Below, one piece after another: positions 38,422 to 50,144 of a stretch of DNA of 64,000 nucleotides (position 1 is its first letter; each line of letters starts with the position of its first letter). The translations under genes were made by a program, and so were the position numbers. The stretch is from Harmothoe impar (lineage: Eukaryota > Annelida > Polychaeta > Phyllodocida > Polynoidae). The DNA is taken from NCBI GenBank assembly GCA_947462335.1, contig OX381714.1, forward strand, positions 39,095,360 to 39,159,359. The letters run 5' to 3'. The notes beneath the pieces were generated by a model, which was not told the DNA's origin, ran no database searches, and saw only the letters and a list, made by a program, of their open reading frames with translations.

Positions 38422-38516
38422 GGGGGCGTGGCCTATAAGTCACTGAAGTGTAAACCACGCCCACCAGACACCTTACGCAATGCATGGTGTATTTAACCAG
38501 CCCCTATGATTGACAG
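38422..38516. promoter_or_regulatory. GC-box pair and PBX-MEIS decamer
   Basis: GGGGGCGTGG (38422-38431) and CCACGCCCACC (38455-38465) form an inverted pair of KLF/SP/EGR-type GC boxes about 24 bp apart. TGATTGACAG (38507-38516) is the canonical PBX-MEIS/PREP composite site and is followed by TTAATGAAATTAGG. This looks like a compact developmental enhancer or promoter fragment; no gene is adjacent. Confidence 0.4.
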
Positions 38517-40097
38517 CTTAATGAAATTAGGAAGGAGCAATATGAAGGTCAGGAAATTGAACCTCTCAGGGGGAGGGGGATAAACACAGAAGAGAGGTGT
38601 GAAGGGTGAATGCCAAGATACAAAGCTCTCAAACAGCTGTCTCTTACAAATTGGGATATGGAAATACTGACATACTCACTCTATGGATTGAGAAGAACAG
38701 TACTCATAGTGTATTTAAATGTAATGTTGCAATCATGATATGATGGGACAATGATATTGTATCATATATCATCCTGGGTAGATTAATTGCCATTTATATT
38801 CCGACCTTGATATTCATGACAAAAGCAGTGAACTGTGTAATGGGTGGAGTATTGAAAAGTTGAAATAAGTCCTATTTTGGAAATGCACGTTCATGTATTG
38901 TACTGTGTATAATATGTGTCTGGACAGAAGCCAGACATGTAGACAAAGGCCTTCTATCTCCACAAAACTGTACTTCACCAGAAACAAACGCCTCTTTTCC
39001 CACCACCTCCACTCGCTCTGCCCTCACACCCAATCCTCCAGGGTGTCCCATGCTGGTTCATTGTTGCACAGGTGTCTCCTCCAGGGTTTAGCAGCCACGC
39101 CTCACCTGACAGTCTCCCTGTGATGTATTGTACCCAAGGGGCCCCAGCCCAACACTCAGAGGTGTAAAAGGGCGATAATTGGGGTGTTTCCCAGTGTGAA
39201 TCCTCAGATTTGTGGCCAGTACCACTCACCACCCTTCCCCCACCCTACACCCCGCCCCAGTCCCAGCACCTCACCTATAAGCCCCTCTTGTGGAGGTTTA
39301 GTCAGATGGTAAAGGCCAGACAACAATGTTTGAGTACACTTTATGGTTTCCGTTGAGGAAGTCTTTCAGCATGATTGTTTTGCCACCTTTTGCAATTGAC
39401 TCTTACCAGAATTGAATTGTAATCTGCATTTACCACATAGCAATTGAAGCATTATGAGAGCATTATTAATTCCACATCAGCATGTAAAGGCCCTGGGTCT
39501 AGTAATATCAGTCCTATATTTCTCTCTGAGCATCTGTGAATATTATAATCATCAAATGATTGCAAACCCTTTTCTCCTTCACAGGTTTATATACATAAGT
39601 GTATGTTGTAGTGCGTGTCAGTCCACTTTATGTACATCATTGAACTGTTGATATGAATTGCTGATTTTTGCTTGCATAGCATTTGATGATGTCCCTCTGA
39701 TAGAATTATTATTAAGTCCATATTATGTGGTCACCATGCATGCCCTATGAAGGAGACAAGGCAATGTTAACATCCCTGACACCTGTCCATAAACAAATGT
39801 ATAGAGGTTAATTGGTATGCACTGCCCGATGAAGAATACAGAGGTCAAGTCAAAAATCAATCAGTTCAAGGCTAGAGGGCCTTTGTAGACCCCCTGTGTA
39901 GGCCCCTACCATATTGCCCACATGCCTATAACTAAGGACTTTTGTACATACATCTGCCATTGACCAGTTGGCTTCCGAACCTTTTCCGAGAAAAGGTGAG
40001 TCTAATGGCAGCAATTAGTGCAAACCTGACATGCCCTGAACACAGTCCCCTCTTAGTCCAACACACCAACTTTAATTAAACTGACACCTGCCCTCAG

Positions 40098-40216
40098 TGC
40101 GCAGCCGCACTTCCTCGGGAGCCGCCATTGGCTGCGTGCATTCAGGCGTCGCGATGGTAATTCTTGGGAGTGCACATCTGCGGCGTCGGGGAGTAGAACC
40201 ATTGTTGATGCACGTG
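40098..40216 (+). other. Exon-like CpG-rich block with strong splice signals
   Basis: A near-consensus acceptor (ACACCTGCCCTCAG, ending 40097) and a consensus donor (CACGTG/GTGAGT at 40217) bound 119 bp of CpG-rich sequence. Two plus-strand frames stay open across it and one has a stop. Neither translation (with SSGAAIGCVHSGV, or with GSRHWLRAFRRRDG) is recognisable. GCCGCCATTGGCTG inside combines YY1-like and CCAAT-like motifs, so the block could instead be a regulatory island or a non-coding exon. Confidence 0.35.
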
Positions 40217-41424
40217 GTGAGTGGGGTCAGTTGCCTTCTCTGCAGGAGCAGGCGCATCTGGGCCCTTGGCTGGGTCAATATTTAAGGACTTATTTTTAAT
40301 TATTTGCCTATTGTCTAGGGGGTCTGCTGCCACAAAAGGTCAGGGGCCGCTTATGACCCGTGTAAACACACCGTGTGAGCGATAATAGAGAGATCCAGCC
40401 GGGCCCCCACTGTGGTGTGTCCATTTTCGTTGCTCCCATCCGGGTGAAGTATGATAACAAGCACTTTGGTATGCGGTCGGTGTTAGGAAAACATGGCATA
40501 AATCACCCATCAGCTGGTCAAGGAACAATGGGCATGCAGACCATATAGACGTGTGGAATTTCTCTGGAATTTGTTCCCGGATTTTTTTGCCAAAGTGTAG
40601 CCTATACATATAATACAAATAAATAGATATCCTTACTTTTAAAGATTTAGTATCTATTCTGGAGGTATCAGGCTGGGCTCCTGTAATAAAACTCTGGTAC
40701 CTATATATTCCTGACTCCAGGTTATGATTTGTTCAATTGTTCACATGTTTATCCATATTTACTTATTGTAGGCTTAACTGGGTTAGAATGCTATGTACAG
40801 CAAAATGCATTAAAAAACACATATTCCTAGACCCCCTATATAGATTGATGGCAGTATTCTGATTACAAGGGTCATGTATAGCAAGGTACTTCCGACGTCA
40901 ATATGGATCACTTATAAATGCAGTCTCCACTGATCGTTGTACATGTAGATCCCTTCCCTAAGAATAGAACAATGGGCACTATAAAAACATTAAATTGTTC
41001 GTATATAAACCGATGAAAGCACACGATCAATAGGGATTTGAGGATATATTTGGGAAAGTAGGGGAGCAGTCTAAAAGGACAAGGCACACACTGTTTTAAT
41101 AATGAGAAAGCCAAATAAAGTCAAATTGTTACCAAAAACCCACACCCTCCCCCTAGTTTGCATGGCTTTAACTTGGCATCTAAAATAGGCAGCTTCTGCC
41201 CCTGCCACTGTGGTAGATGACATGGGTTATCACAAATATCCCACTGTATATTATTTAAAAAAACATCAGTGGTATAAATGTCGTTTGGCATTGTTTCGTG
41301 GCAAGCCGTGGGAATACACCGGAGATCGATCCTGAGAGGTGGTGAGTAGAACAGGGGGGTTCACCGGATGGAGAGGGGTGGATTTCAAACGATCCATCCA
41401 TGGAGAGAGTGTGTGCATGGAAGA

Positions 41425-41434
41425 GGGGGGGGGG
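41425..41434. repeat. Poly(G)10
   Basis: Uninterrupted G10 run. Confidence 0.95.
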
Positions 41435-42674
41435 TCAAGCACGCCAACCGATCTCTCTAAACCAAGAACGCTCATTAATTTCCCTAATCCATGCAAATTA
41501 AGCCCAATTGTCAGTGATCCAGTCACGACAGCCCGGGGGAGGGGGGTGCACTGACGTGGTGAGCCCCTGGTCACCCACTGGTCACTCAGTGGTCAGTTGG
41601 TGATAGCTTTGTTGAAGAGTTTGTTCATGACACCCCCTGTCCTGGTTTTATTGACATTTGCATCACAGGGGGATATTCATGATTGACTCGGCCTTAATCT
41701 AATCCCAAGCTGCTTAACCTCTCTCTGACTGATTTCAATTTATTGCCACACTAGCAGTATAATCTCCTCTTCTTTTTTTTTGTTTAAACATTGCATTGAG
41801 AGTGATTTCATGTCCGGGGAAATAGCCCAAGGTATGTAAATAGAGATATCATTATAAAATTGATTATGACTCGCATACACAATATTCAATTTGTTATATC
41901 CTTTCGTGGGAAAACAATATTAAAATACCTTCATATGTTTATTTAGTCAAGATTACTTATGGCTCAAAGTATTAAACTGTTAGGCTCTAGGCCATATCCT
42001 CACTGATCCTGTGTATGATCCCGTCACATCTGATATTTGAGAAAAACAGTTATCAATACTTTCAATACATCCAGATACTTTTTTGTTACATTTCCAGGAT
42101 GTCCACTACAGTTAAGACCCAGTGCTGACCCCTAGCGTGAGCTGCCGGAAGATGGTCGATAATTGGTGGAAATGACGCCTTAATGGTCGCCGTCATCCAA
42201 CACGTCATCCGGACATCAGTGACTCCGCCATGTGGTCAACTTAATTGGTAGTAATTTATTTCAGCAAACAATAAGCCCAACAAACGGAACAGACTTTCCC
42301 TTGTTCCTTTTCAATAAACATAACATTGTTTACAGTTATAGTTATCTGAGTTTAGGCTTAAGATATTATCAATTAATACAAATCCCTTCTCTAGAATTAT
42401 GATGATATTAAGTTCAAAGGGAAATAGCTTGGATGTTAGCATTCATATTAATACCATTAATCCTAAATTAATACAGCCATTCCCATGTTTATACAAAAGG
42501 GGGATGTTCACGGACATGTCTCACCAAGTGATTCCGACCACCAGAGTCCCCTGCTGGGTGATTAACCATCTGTATTGTCACACATCAGGGAGACACCACA
42601 TGGAGGGACATAGTCACAATCATAAGGCACATGGAGATAGGAGAACACGTCGGGAATCTGTTCACAGAGATAGC

Positions 42675-42930
42675 AATATTGTGCCCCTACATGGGTAAAA
42701 TTCGACACGGGCGACACGGCGACACGGCCCCTTTAAAAATCGACACGGGCGACACGGCCCTTTTAAAAATCGACGGACATAGAAAATTAAGAGATAAAAA
42801 TCGACCTGCAGACATCTTTCTCTTAGTTCTTATATACATAAAAAGTGACGCAGTGACACGCTGTTTTCACTTAAAAAGTGACGCAGTGACACGGCCAAAA
42901 TTCTGGCAACCCATGTAGAGGCACAATATT
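42675..42930 (+). mobile_element. MITE-B copy 1 (CGACACGG-core inverted-repeat element)
   Basis: The left end AATATTGTGCCCCTACATGGGT (42675-42696) is matched in reverse complement by 42909-42930, with one mismatch. The interior is strikingly CpG-dense for this window. It has about five CGACACGG units, arranged as a ~36-bp tandem with TTTAAAAATCGACACGG joints, followed on the other side by a second ~36-bp tandem of AAAAGTGACGCAGTGACACG. The inner right end reads CCGTGTC ... CAGAATTTTGG. Length is 256 bp, with no coding capacity. It is non-autonomous; the repeated units could be subterminal transposase-binding sites. I know no named family with this core. Confidence 0.75.
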
Positions 42931-43754
42931 ATTTCCACTTTCAGAGATTCTGAATAAGACTCTGTGACCTAGCCGTATCAGGGATAATTATTTTTTATGA
43001 ACATATTATCGAGATAATTGTAAAGAGCGAGATGTCAGTCAAGTATAATGGTCTGTCCAATAGATTTACTTCTGATAATGTAAAAGGAGGAACATGTAGA
43101 TAAAGTCAGGTTGCAATTGTGTGGATTGTCCTGTGATATATTCAAACTTCTAAACTCACATGTAATATTAGGACAACCCCAGGGTACAATTGCCATCATC
43201 AGAGTGGGGAGAGTGTCCCCTGGAGAGTGTCATGGAATCCTGGGATCCATCCTTATCATGTAGACTAGGGTGTCATCCAGGAACCACTAAAAGCTGCCAT
43301 GTTATACCAGATGGTCTGATATAGGGGCATACAGCACTGCATGTCAAAACATTCAACAGACCCAGCCCCAACTGTTTGTTGTTAGAGGCAATAGAACCAT
43401 TAAACTGTTTGCCTATCTATCATCACCCTTTACATTTTTCAAATGCCATATTCTCAAATCTGCCTTTCCCACTTCATAGAAGGGTGTGGGTAAATGATAA
43501 AGGGAATGCATTCTCAAAATGGAACCTCATCCCCCTTAGAGATTCCCGAGGTTCCCAGAGATGAAATCGGAGAGGACTATAGGGAGACACTGTTTTCTAG
43601 ATTAATCTGTCCACCATCTTCCCCATGTTCGGACCACGTGCTTGTTGACTGTGGAGAAATCTCATAGCATAGGCTTAGATGTTCAGAATAAGATTATCAT
43701 CCCTCAGAATATCGGGTTTGAGAGTGTGGCCACCCATGGACACCATACACCAAG

Positions 43755-43809
43755 ACGCCCTCTGGTGAGAAAGGCTGCCCAGAGGTCACCACTGTCCACT
43801 ACTTCCGGT
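43755..43809. promoter_or_regulatory. CTCF-like site with nearby ETS site
   Basis: The complement of 43755-43768 is TCACCAGAGGGCGT, which fits 12 of 14 positions of the CTCF core CCASYAGRKGGCRS. ACTTCCGGT (43801-43809) is an ETS site 33 bp away. Weaker CTCF-like matches lie at 7596-7609 and 59118-59127. Confidence 0.4.
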
Positions 43810-46090
43810 TGACTGACCTCTGTAAGTTTTCCCATCTGTGTGGCTGGGTTTTGAGTTGATTCCATCTGTGTTCTAATGGCCACATCTTCCAGAGTTTTGA
43901 GGAATTTCTACATCAAGTGTCATTGGTCAGACAATATATGATGTAGATGTGTACTACTTGGTAAATGTTGGATGAATCCTATATTCTCCATTTTGTTCAA
44001 TGTGTGCCTAGGAACAGGACTTCCATGAATAAGAGGATCAAAGCAAACTAGAGCAAGAAAAGTCTACAAATGCAAATCAGCAAATGTAAACGTCAGCTTA
44101 AGTCGCCAGTAATAGGGAATACATGTATAGTGTGAGTCAGAATTGGCTTCATTAAATATGTATAGAGGCACTGTGGCCAGGTAGCGAAGAAGACGTTAAA
44201 ATCCAATCAAAATAGTAAATTAGCGTCTTTATGTTTCTTGGGTCTGAGATATTTTCTCTAAGCATGCTAAGAAGCCATAGCACCCTCACCCCGAGCATGA
44301 CTCATTCCCTAGCCATGTAAGCCAAAGGTGAACACCTGTTTTCTCCTTTTCTGTCTCGTTACTTTGGCTTAGATGTGGTTTTATACTTACTTTTACCACA
44401 CAAGTACAAAGTCTCCCTGTCTGAAAAGGTGAGCAGGCCCATAGACTGCACTGTTAGAAAAAACAGCCACAAAAACAAACAATATCATAGAAAGCCTAAA
44501 TACCATGGCAAACCTCTAGACTATCTTAGTAAATGGCCCTAGCTCTTTAGCCTATGTGAACTATATGGGTGTACTGTAGAATTCTTGATTGTAAAAGAAG
44601 GCAATATTTGTGATCATTACAAAGTGCACATAGCTGATGCTGCATGCCTATATCTATCGGCCATACACACAAATAGATGAAAGGCGTGGAAGTGACACTA
44701 TTGAGCTCTGGGCTTCGAATACGAGGAATACCAGATCCCATCCATGCAGATGCATGGACCATTATACGGCCCATGCATTCCATTGTCTTTCAACCTAGAT
44801 TCATATCAACACCCGTTGTGCCAAGTTGAAAACGTAATAGTTATATAACTGGCCCTAGTTCTTAGAGCCCTCGTGTATGGTCCCCTGGACTAGGGCCCTG
44901 GTTCAGATTCATGAGCTCACATTTTCTGCCATGCACGGTTCATAGTTTATATAACAACAAATACATGTATTTCGTCACAAAATAAGCTGAGGCAACTATA
45001 TATCGTTTCCTTGTGATCCTAATGTAGGAGGCTGAGGAAATCTATATACCTGATATACCAGTATTTGTTCATGGATGTACTCTCTGAACTCTCGATGTGG
45101 ACATACCTTGGGGCGATAGCGTGTATTGCATACCTGCAGGCTTTTCGTACTGTTTGCACTCAGGATTACGGTGGTTGAACTAGTTCAAAGCAAGCACCTT
45201 TGGTCAGATCATATCTATTTCTTAAGCACGTAACGTGACGTCTGGTAACTGGGAATCCAAAGACCAGCCCAAGACATGATCAATCCGTTATTGGTCCCTA
45301 ACATGAAAAACGTCTCCTGTGTTTTAAAAATACCTGATGAATGGGATATACATCGGCATCATGATGTGCAGTAAGCTTCATGTTCACTGGAAATCGGTAT
45401 ATAGCTTCACTCTATTAGAGCGACTTGATGCAATGGTACATACCCGGGGAACATACCACATGAGCATACCATCATTTCTGGGGATACCCTGATTATCGCT
45501 CGCCATAATCGCCCATTGACCAAGGATTCTATAGACTCCATATATATATGCCACTTGCATTGCATACAGAGAAAGAGTGATTGCTTCTTATGAAGACTAT
45601 CGTCCTTTTGGTATTAAACAATTGGAGTGATTGGAGTGATGCTCATGAGAGTATGGTGTAAGTGTTCCACCTGAATTTAAAATGTTGGCAATAATGTAGG
45701 GATGGGAGCTGCCCCTGGGGCCATCACCGCTCACCATATCAGGGACAATGTAATTACCTCAGGGCTTAGCTGTAGGCCCCTATTCCACCTTTTTAAGATC
45801 ACCTGTGTAAAGCACCATAATTTATTACTGGTACCTGATTATTCCCTTTGTAGGTCTGTTCACTCTGAACCAGCCAAAGCAAATCTCGTGTTCGAGATTA
45901 GGAGTCATAAGTTTTGAAAGGTGTATCAAAGGAGCAACTCACAGCTATATTGCGTCCCTGGATGACCAGGACAAGGGAATAAAAACAAAAAGAAAACACA
46001 GTAAAAAGTCACCTAGAACCCAGCAGTGCCAAGTCTGAAGAGAAACAGCACTTGATACGTCAGGGTTGGACGTGAGAGGGGTGTACTCTT

Positions 46091-46144
46091 TGTTTACAAA
46101 CACAGAGTCGCGCGGCCATACCGATGTGGGGGTGGCGGCGCGAC
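46091..46144. promoter_or_regulatory. FOX site plus CpG-rich hairpin
   Basis: TGTTTACAAA (46091-46100, within TTTGTTTACAAACA) is a forkhead consensus. GTCGCGC (46107-46113) pairs with GCGCGAC (46138-46144). The block is locally CpG-dense and lies about 300 bp outside the left end of the fold-back element. Confidence 0.35.
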
Positions 46145-46450
46145 CAAGAAAACGGAGGACACCTCTGAAACGACTGTATCACCGCCAGCATTTACATTTT
46201 GTGTATTTTCTTTCTCTTTGTGCGGGTGTAGGTTGACTGTTTTTCTTGGAGGCTATTTGGGTGGAGGTATTCAGGTGAGAACTGGTACTGGACGGGTACA
46301 CAGGCAATACAGTGGGTCTGTGTATATATACACGGTGGGTACCAGCGAAATGGCAGCTACTTCCGCTTTGAGGTCAGTGATTGTAGGTCTTTGGTGGAAA
46401 TGGAAGATGCTGACCTGGCTTCATGAGTAGCTCCATTATTTATGTACTTT

Positions 46451-47544
46451 TAGGCCATGGGCTGATGGGACCCCTCGTGCACCCCCCCCACCACTCAACT
46501 AAATGACATTTTTCTTGTCCCTTAGGGTCCCTAGAACAAGATTCAAGATGTTAACATGGAATATCTTGGGATGCACTACCGGTTTTAGCCCGTTATCCAT
46601 GTGCGGGTTCATACCAGTTTTCGGCCTGTTTTTACCTCACAAAATGTAGGAGATATGTGCAGGTTTTGAACTATAAGAACACCTTCCAGTCACAGGACCT
46701 CTATACAAAGGGACTCATTTGAAAGAAGACATGATTTCCTATCTATTGATACCTATCATATGCATCAGAGTTAAGAATTGGCTGAACCACAGGCTCTGGA
46801 ACATTGAAGTTTGAAATCGCAAATCGCAAACTTTTACCCAAAGATTTCATTAGGCACGACAAACATACATTTAACAACCCCTTGTCCCACATTTGACCAC
46901 CCAATCTGCTATGAGATGATGAGAATAGACCTTTCTGATTAATTTGAGCCATAGAACAGCCTTTTGTGATAACCACAACTAGACTTATTGTCTTAGGTAC
47001 ATGGACACTCCCTTGATCCGACAGCGCTTCATTTCATGTTATTTTGGATTTCACTTAATCAAAAAAGCACATCTTCTTATTGTAGGCTGTTTATAATGGG
47101 ATGAAATCTGACATGTATGCTGATTAGGAATTTTGTCAGGGCTGTTAAATAATATTGTGCTAAGAGGCTGTAAATGGTCAAAATCCAAGATGGCGGCTGA
47201 TTGATTCGAATGTTGCTTCTCAATGTATAAATAAGGAGTCTAGGAAGATTCTAAAGACACCTACCCCCAGTAAATCCACCCCCAGGAAAACAATGGGACC
47301 TTGAATTTGATGGTAAAACCAGTGGTTGCCTAGCAAAAGTGTGTTTGCATAACAACAAACCCAAAAAGTAGGCTCGTAGAGAGCTATCGCTGTAGATTTT
47401 CATAAAAATCCATTGACAAGTGAATGGAAGTATACCTCCAGTTAATATCATGCTGTTAGAGTAACAGGGTACAGAAAATGCATCCATCAGAGCCAATGGT
47501 TGCCTAGCAACAGCTGGTTTGCATAGCAACCAAGCCCATAGTTG
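46451..47544 (+). repeat. Left arm of fold-back element
   Basis: This arm is the reverse complement of 50145-51237. From outside to inside it holds a poly(C) stretch near 46482, a minus-strand reading frame (46743-46976), a GLI-type site GACCACCCA (46895-46903), a YY1-type CCAAGATGGCGGC (47185-47197) and two X-box-like sites (GTTGCCTAGCAAA 47325-47337 and GTTGCCTAGCAAC 47499-47511). The two X-boxes sit in a roughly 45-bp module present twice, each followed by a TTTGCATA(A/G)CAAC half. The similarity to the right arm stops sharply after CATAGTTG at 47544. Confidence 0.85.
46743..46976 (-). other. Short reading frame in left arm, conserved in both arms
   Basis: This 77-codon frame (GTG-initiated; the first ATG is nine codons in) encodes a peptide identical to the frame in the other arm at 50712-50945. 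Over 234 bp the arms differ at one base, CCA versus CCT, which is synonymous for proline. The peptide contains SSSHSRLGGQ, followed by an amphipathic stretch and VPEPVVQP. I do not recognise it with confidence. Its layout is loosely like the N-terminal region of some zinc-containing animal DNA transposases, so it may be a relic of one. About 115 bp next to the frame also show no difference between arms, so identity alone does not prove coding. Chance plus gene conversion is a real alternative. Confidence 0.25.
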
Positions 47545-50144
47545 AAATGGATTGGAAAGTCCACTTTCATTGGTAGGGGTGTTGTCACCCCATCCCCAAA
47601 CTACCCTCTAATTCACAGCTTTACCCATGGTGCAGAGACCAGGTTTAATATGAAAAGTCTAAAATGACGGTCAATCATGAGGTTGCTGCCATGACTGACA
47701 GCCAGGCACCCTCTCGACTGAGGGTACCCATTGAGATAGCCTGATATAAGGAGCAGACAGTCAGAATGGGGTATTTTTCCAATACAACTAGCTGTTCTGT
47801 CTGCCTAGTAATGGTGAACCCCCACCTAAGGCTGGGCACCGGGGCACTCAACCAGGCCACAGTCCCCTAAGGGGTAGGGGAGGCCAGGTACAGAAGTCCT
47901 ACACTTCCCACAATCACTCAACACCTTGTATAGTCACCTAGGGGGTGGGGGAGGCCGGGTACAGAAGCCCTGCACCTCCCTCAGTCACCTAGGGGGTGGG
48001 GGAACCAGGTATAGAAGCCCTGCACCTCTCACAGTTACTCACTTCCTCCCACAGCTGACAAAGGAGGCAAAATAAGAAGGTTATAAGAAAGGTTGGTTAC
48101 GAGGAGCTAATTCACCTTGCAAAAATGTGTTTTTTATTATGAGATTTTTACTGTATCTATAATGGTGTGTTAGTATATTGGTAGATGGACATAACTTGCT
48201 GCCCTGATTGTCATGCATTGGCTGCTCCAACTAACATGTTGCGACCATTTTGAGTGTTGTTACAGTTGCCATTAGCAATAAGGGTTTGAATTCCATGGGG
48301 AATAGGGGGAATACAAGTAGTGTTGCCAGGCATAGCTCCTTGTTCACCCCTTATGTTTTGTCAAGTGGCCTCTATCCTGGTGATCAACAGACATTCAACC
48401 CTTGTTTCTTGCTTTCCTTTGAGTCATTTACCTGAGCAGATATATACATAGGTGTCTTGCTTACATCAGCTCATAGTTGCTAGTACATCAATGTGTACAA
48501 CTTGCAGCTTACCCCTGGAAGTAACATGGGTTCAATGTGGGCTTGAGGTTTAGTTTGCCAAATCTGAGAGGCCATTTACATTCAGAAGATATTATCAACA
48601 TATTTGCCAGGCTCCTATATGCAGAGATTCAATGGATACTTTCTAGATACAAAAGGAGTATGTTTTACTACTACTATAAGAAATGCTTGAGACCTAACAC
48701 AACCACCTGTAGTTCCACAGAAATTATAAATGGTTAGTTCCTTGCCAGACCCCTATGGGATTGACAACCTTCCCATACCATAGCTCCTAATGATGCCACC
48801 ACATTAGCACAATATCTTATTCTTTAAGCATTCGATTTTTGGGGAGATTTTATGCTTCAACTACAGACAGGGACTCCTCTGTATTCCTAGGGGATGCTTT
48901 GTAAGAGACCACCATCCTTGAGCATCCCCCAGTCCCCCAGGGGATGCTTCATAAGAAACCAACTACACTGGATACCTGCCTAATAGTTAGGGTAGGGGTT
49001 AGGATTAGCTTGGTTCTTTTTTATTACAGCTAGGGTTAGGCTTAGGGTTAGCTATCTATCTGGGGGACCAGGGGAGTCCCTGCTGCTTTATGCATCGTAA
49101 TGACCAGGGACATACTGCAGTGCACACCTTTTGGAGAATGATAATATCCAACACACCCTTGGGCTAAGGCTGCTACTGTGGGACTGAACTTTCAAAGTGC
49201 CATACTACTCATTGCTATTGATACTAATGTCAAACATGTTGCTAGGGTAGCAACTGCTTGGTAGCAAGGCTGTAACTATGATTATTTCCAAGGCAGTTGA
49301 TAGTTGGTAGTGACAAGTTGTTTGTGTGGCCGCTGGAGGCTACAACCTCTGTGGTTTTATCCAAGAGAATCCTCAGGCAACACTGAAACCCTAATGCATA
49401 TATTCAAAGAGTTATAAATGAAAAAAGGGAACTACAGGCAGTACAAGTTTGTGTGGGGGTTTGCCAGGGAAGTGTCATTCCCACGGTGTTTAATTCTGGT
49501 ATAAAACGGCTGTTATGTTAGCAGGTACCCAGCAGTTAGAGGGAGAGGGGGAGCCCAATATAGGTTTGGCACCTAGTATTGTGTGGAACAGGGCCTAGGT
49601 AGGTCAATCTAGCACAGTTTTGTAAGAAGGGTGCATGTGATCCTGTCCTCTGTGTTGCGATGTGTCCAGGTAGTACCTCATGAATTAGGATTTCCTATAT
49701 ATGCAAATCTTGGAGGTTACATGTGTAGTGGCTTGGTCCTACAAAATCTTCCCAACATGTCCCAGTAATGCTTAACAATCAGCCTGAGGACATTGAAGCC
49801 AGGGTAAAATGTGATTATGAGCATGGTGGATATCTCATTATCTTTGTCACATGTGGTGATGCTGAGGAGAGATTCCTGAGGGGCTAGTATGGCTTTCCTG
49901 AAAAAAAAAACGCAAAGAAAACTGTATGCATGCAGACAGCGGAATTCTATACTAGCTAATCATGTTCAGGCCAATGGCACATAGAACTAACCAATAATAA
50001 AGAAGGATTCAATGATACCTATCACTATGACACAAAGAAATTTCACAATTTGGGGAAATGTAACCTAGAGGGAGGGCATAAGTCAATGGTGCGAACAGAC
50101 CATGATGGCAGCCCCCCACCCCCCATTCTACTAATATTATTGTG
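47545..50144. other. Spacer of fold-back element
   Basis: This is 2.6 kb of single-copy-looking sequence between the arms. It holds a three-copy minisatellite (47861-48040), a local repeat of CCNAGGGGATGCTT around 48890 and 48938, scattered GGTTAG/GGGTTAG words (48990-49045), one X-box-like palindrome GTTGCTAGGGTAGCAAC (49238-49254) and an A10 run (49901-49910). The longest frames are about 60-66 codons (48250-48435 and 48537-48737) and are unremarkable. There is no transposase, reverse transcriptase or integrase motif. Confidence 0.6.
47861..48040. repeat. Three-unit minisatellite, ~50-bp core
   Basis: The unit is roughly AGTCACCTAGGGGGTGGGGGAGGCCGGGTACAGAAGCCCTGCACCTCCC, shown here only by its anchors CTAGGGGGTGGGGGA, GGTACAGAAG and CCCTGCACCTC. 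It occurs at about 47861, 47933 and 47984. The first interval is about 20 bp longer than the second because of an insertion. The array lies wholly inside the fold-back spacer. Confidence 0.75.

Larger units (their letters stand above)
33746..42674. other. Non-coding sequence with two exon-like blocks
   Basis: A perfect CRE lies at 33818-33825. A CpG-richer stretch at 34334-34455 includes GGGATAATCCC (K50 homeodomain type) and an X-box-like GCTGCCATGGATAC near 34475. Exon-like blocks at 35225 and 40098 are listed separately. Nothing else is supported. Confidence 0.5.
42931..46450. other. Non-coding sequence
   Basis: Between MITE-B copy 1 and the fold-back element only the CTCF/ETS pair (43755-43809) and the FOX/CpG patch (46091-46144) are notable. 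Confidence 0.55.

Noticed and set aside
44700..44770. TTCGAATAC word resembling a tRNA T-loop
   Set aside because: No A box, no acceptor pairing and no cloverleaf can be formed.
48990..49045. GGGTTAGG-like words suggesting a telomere repeat
   Set aside because: Only a few imperfect units, not a true TTAGGG array.
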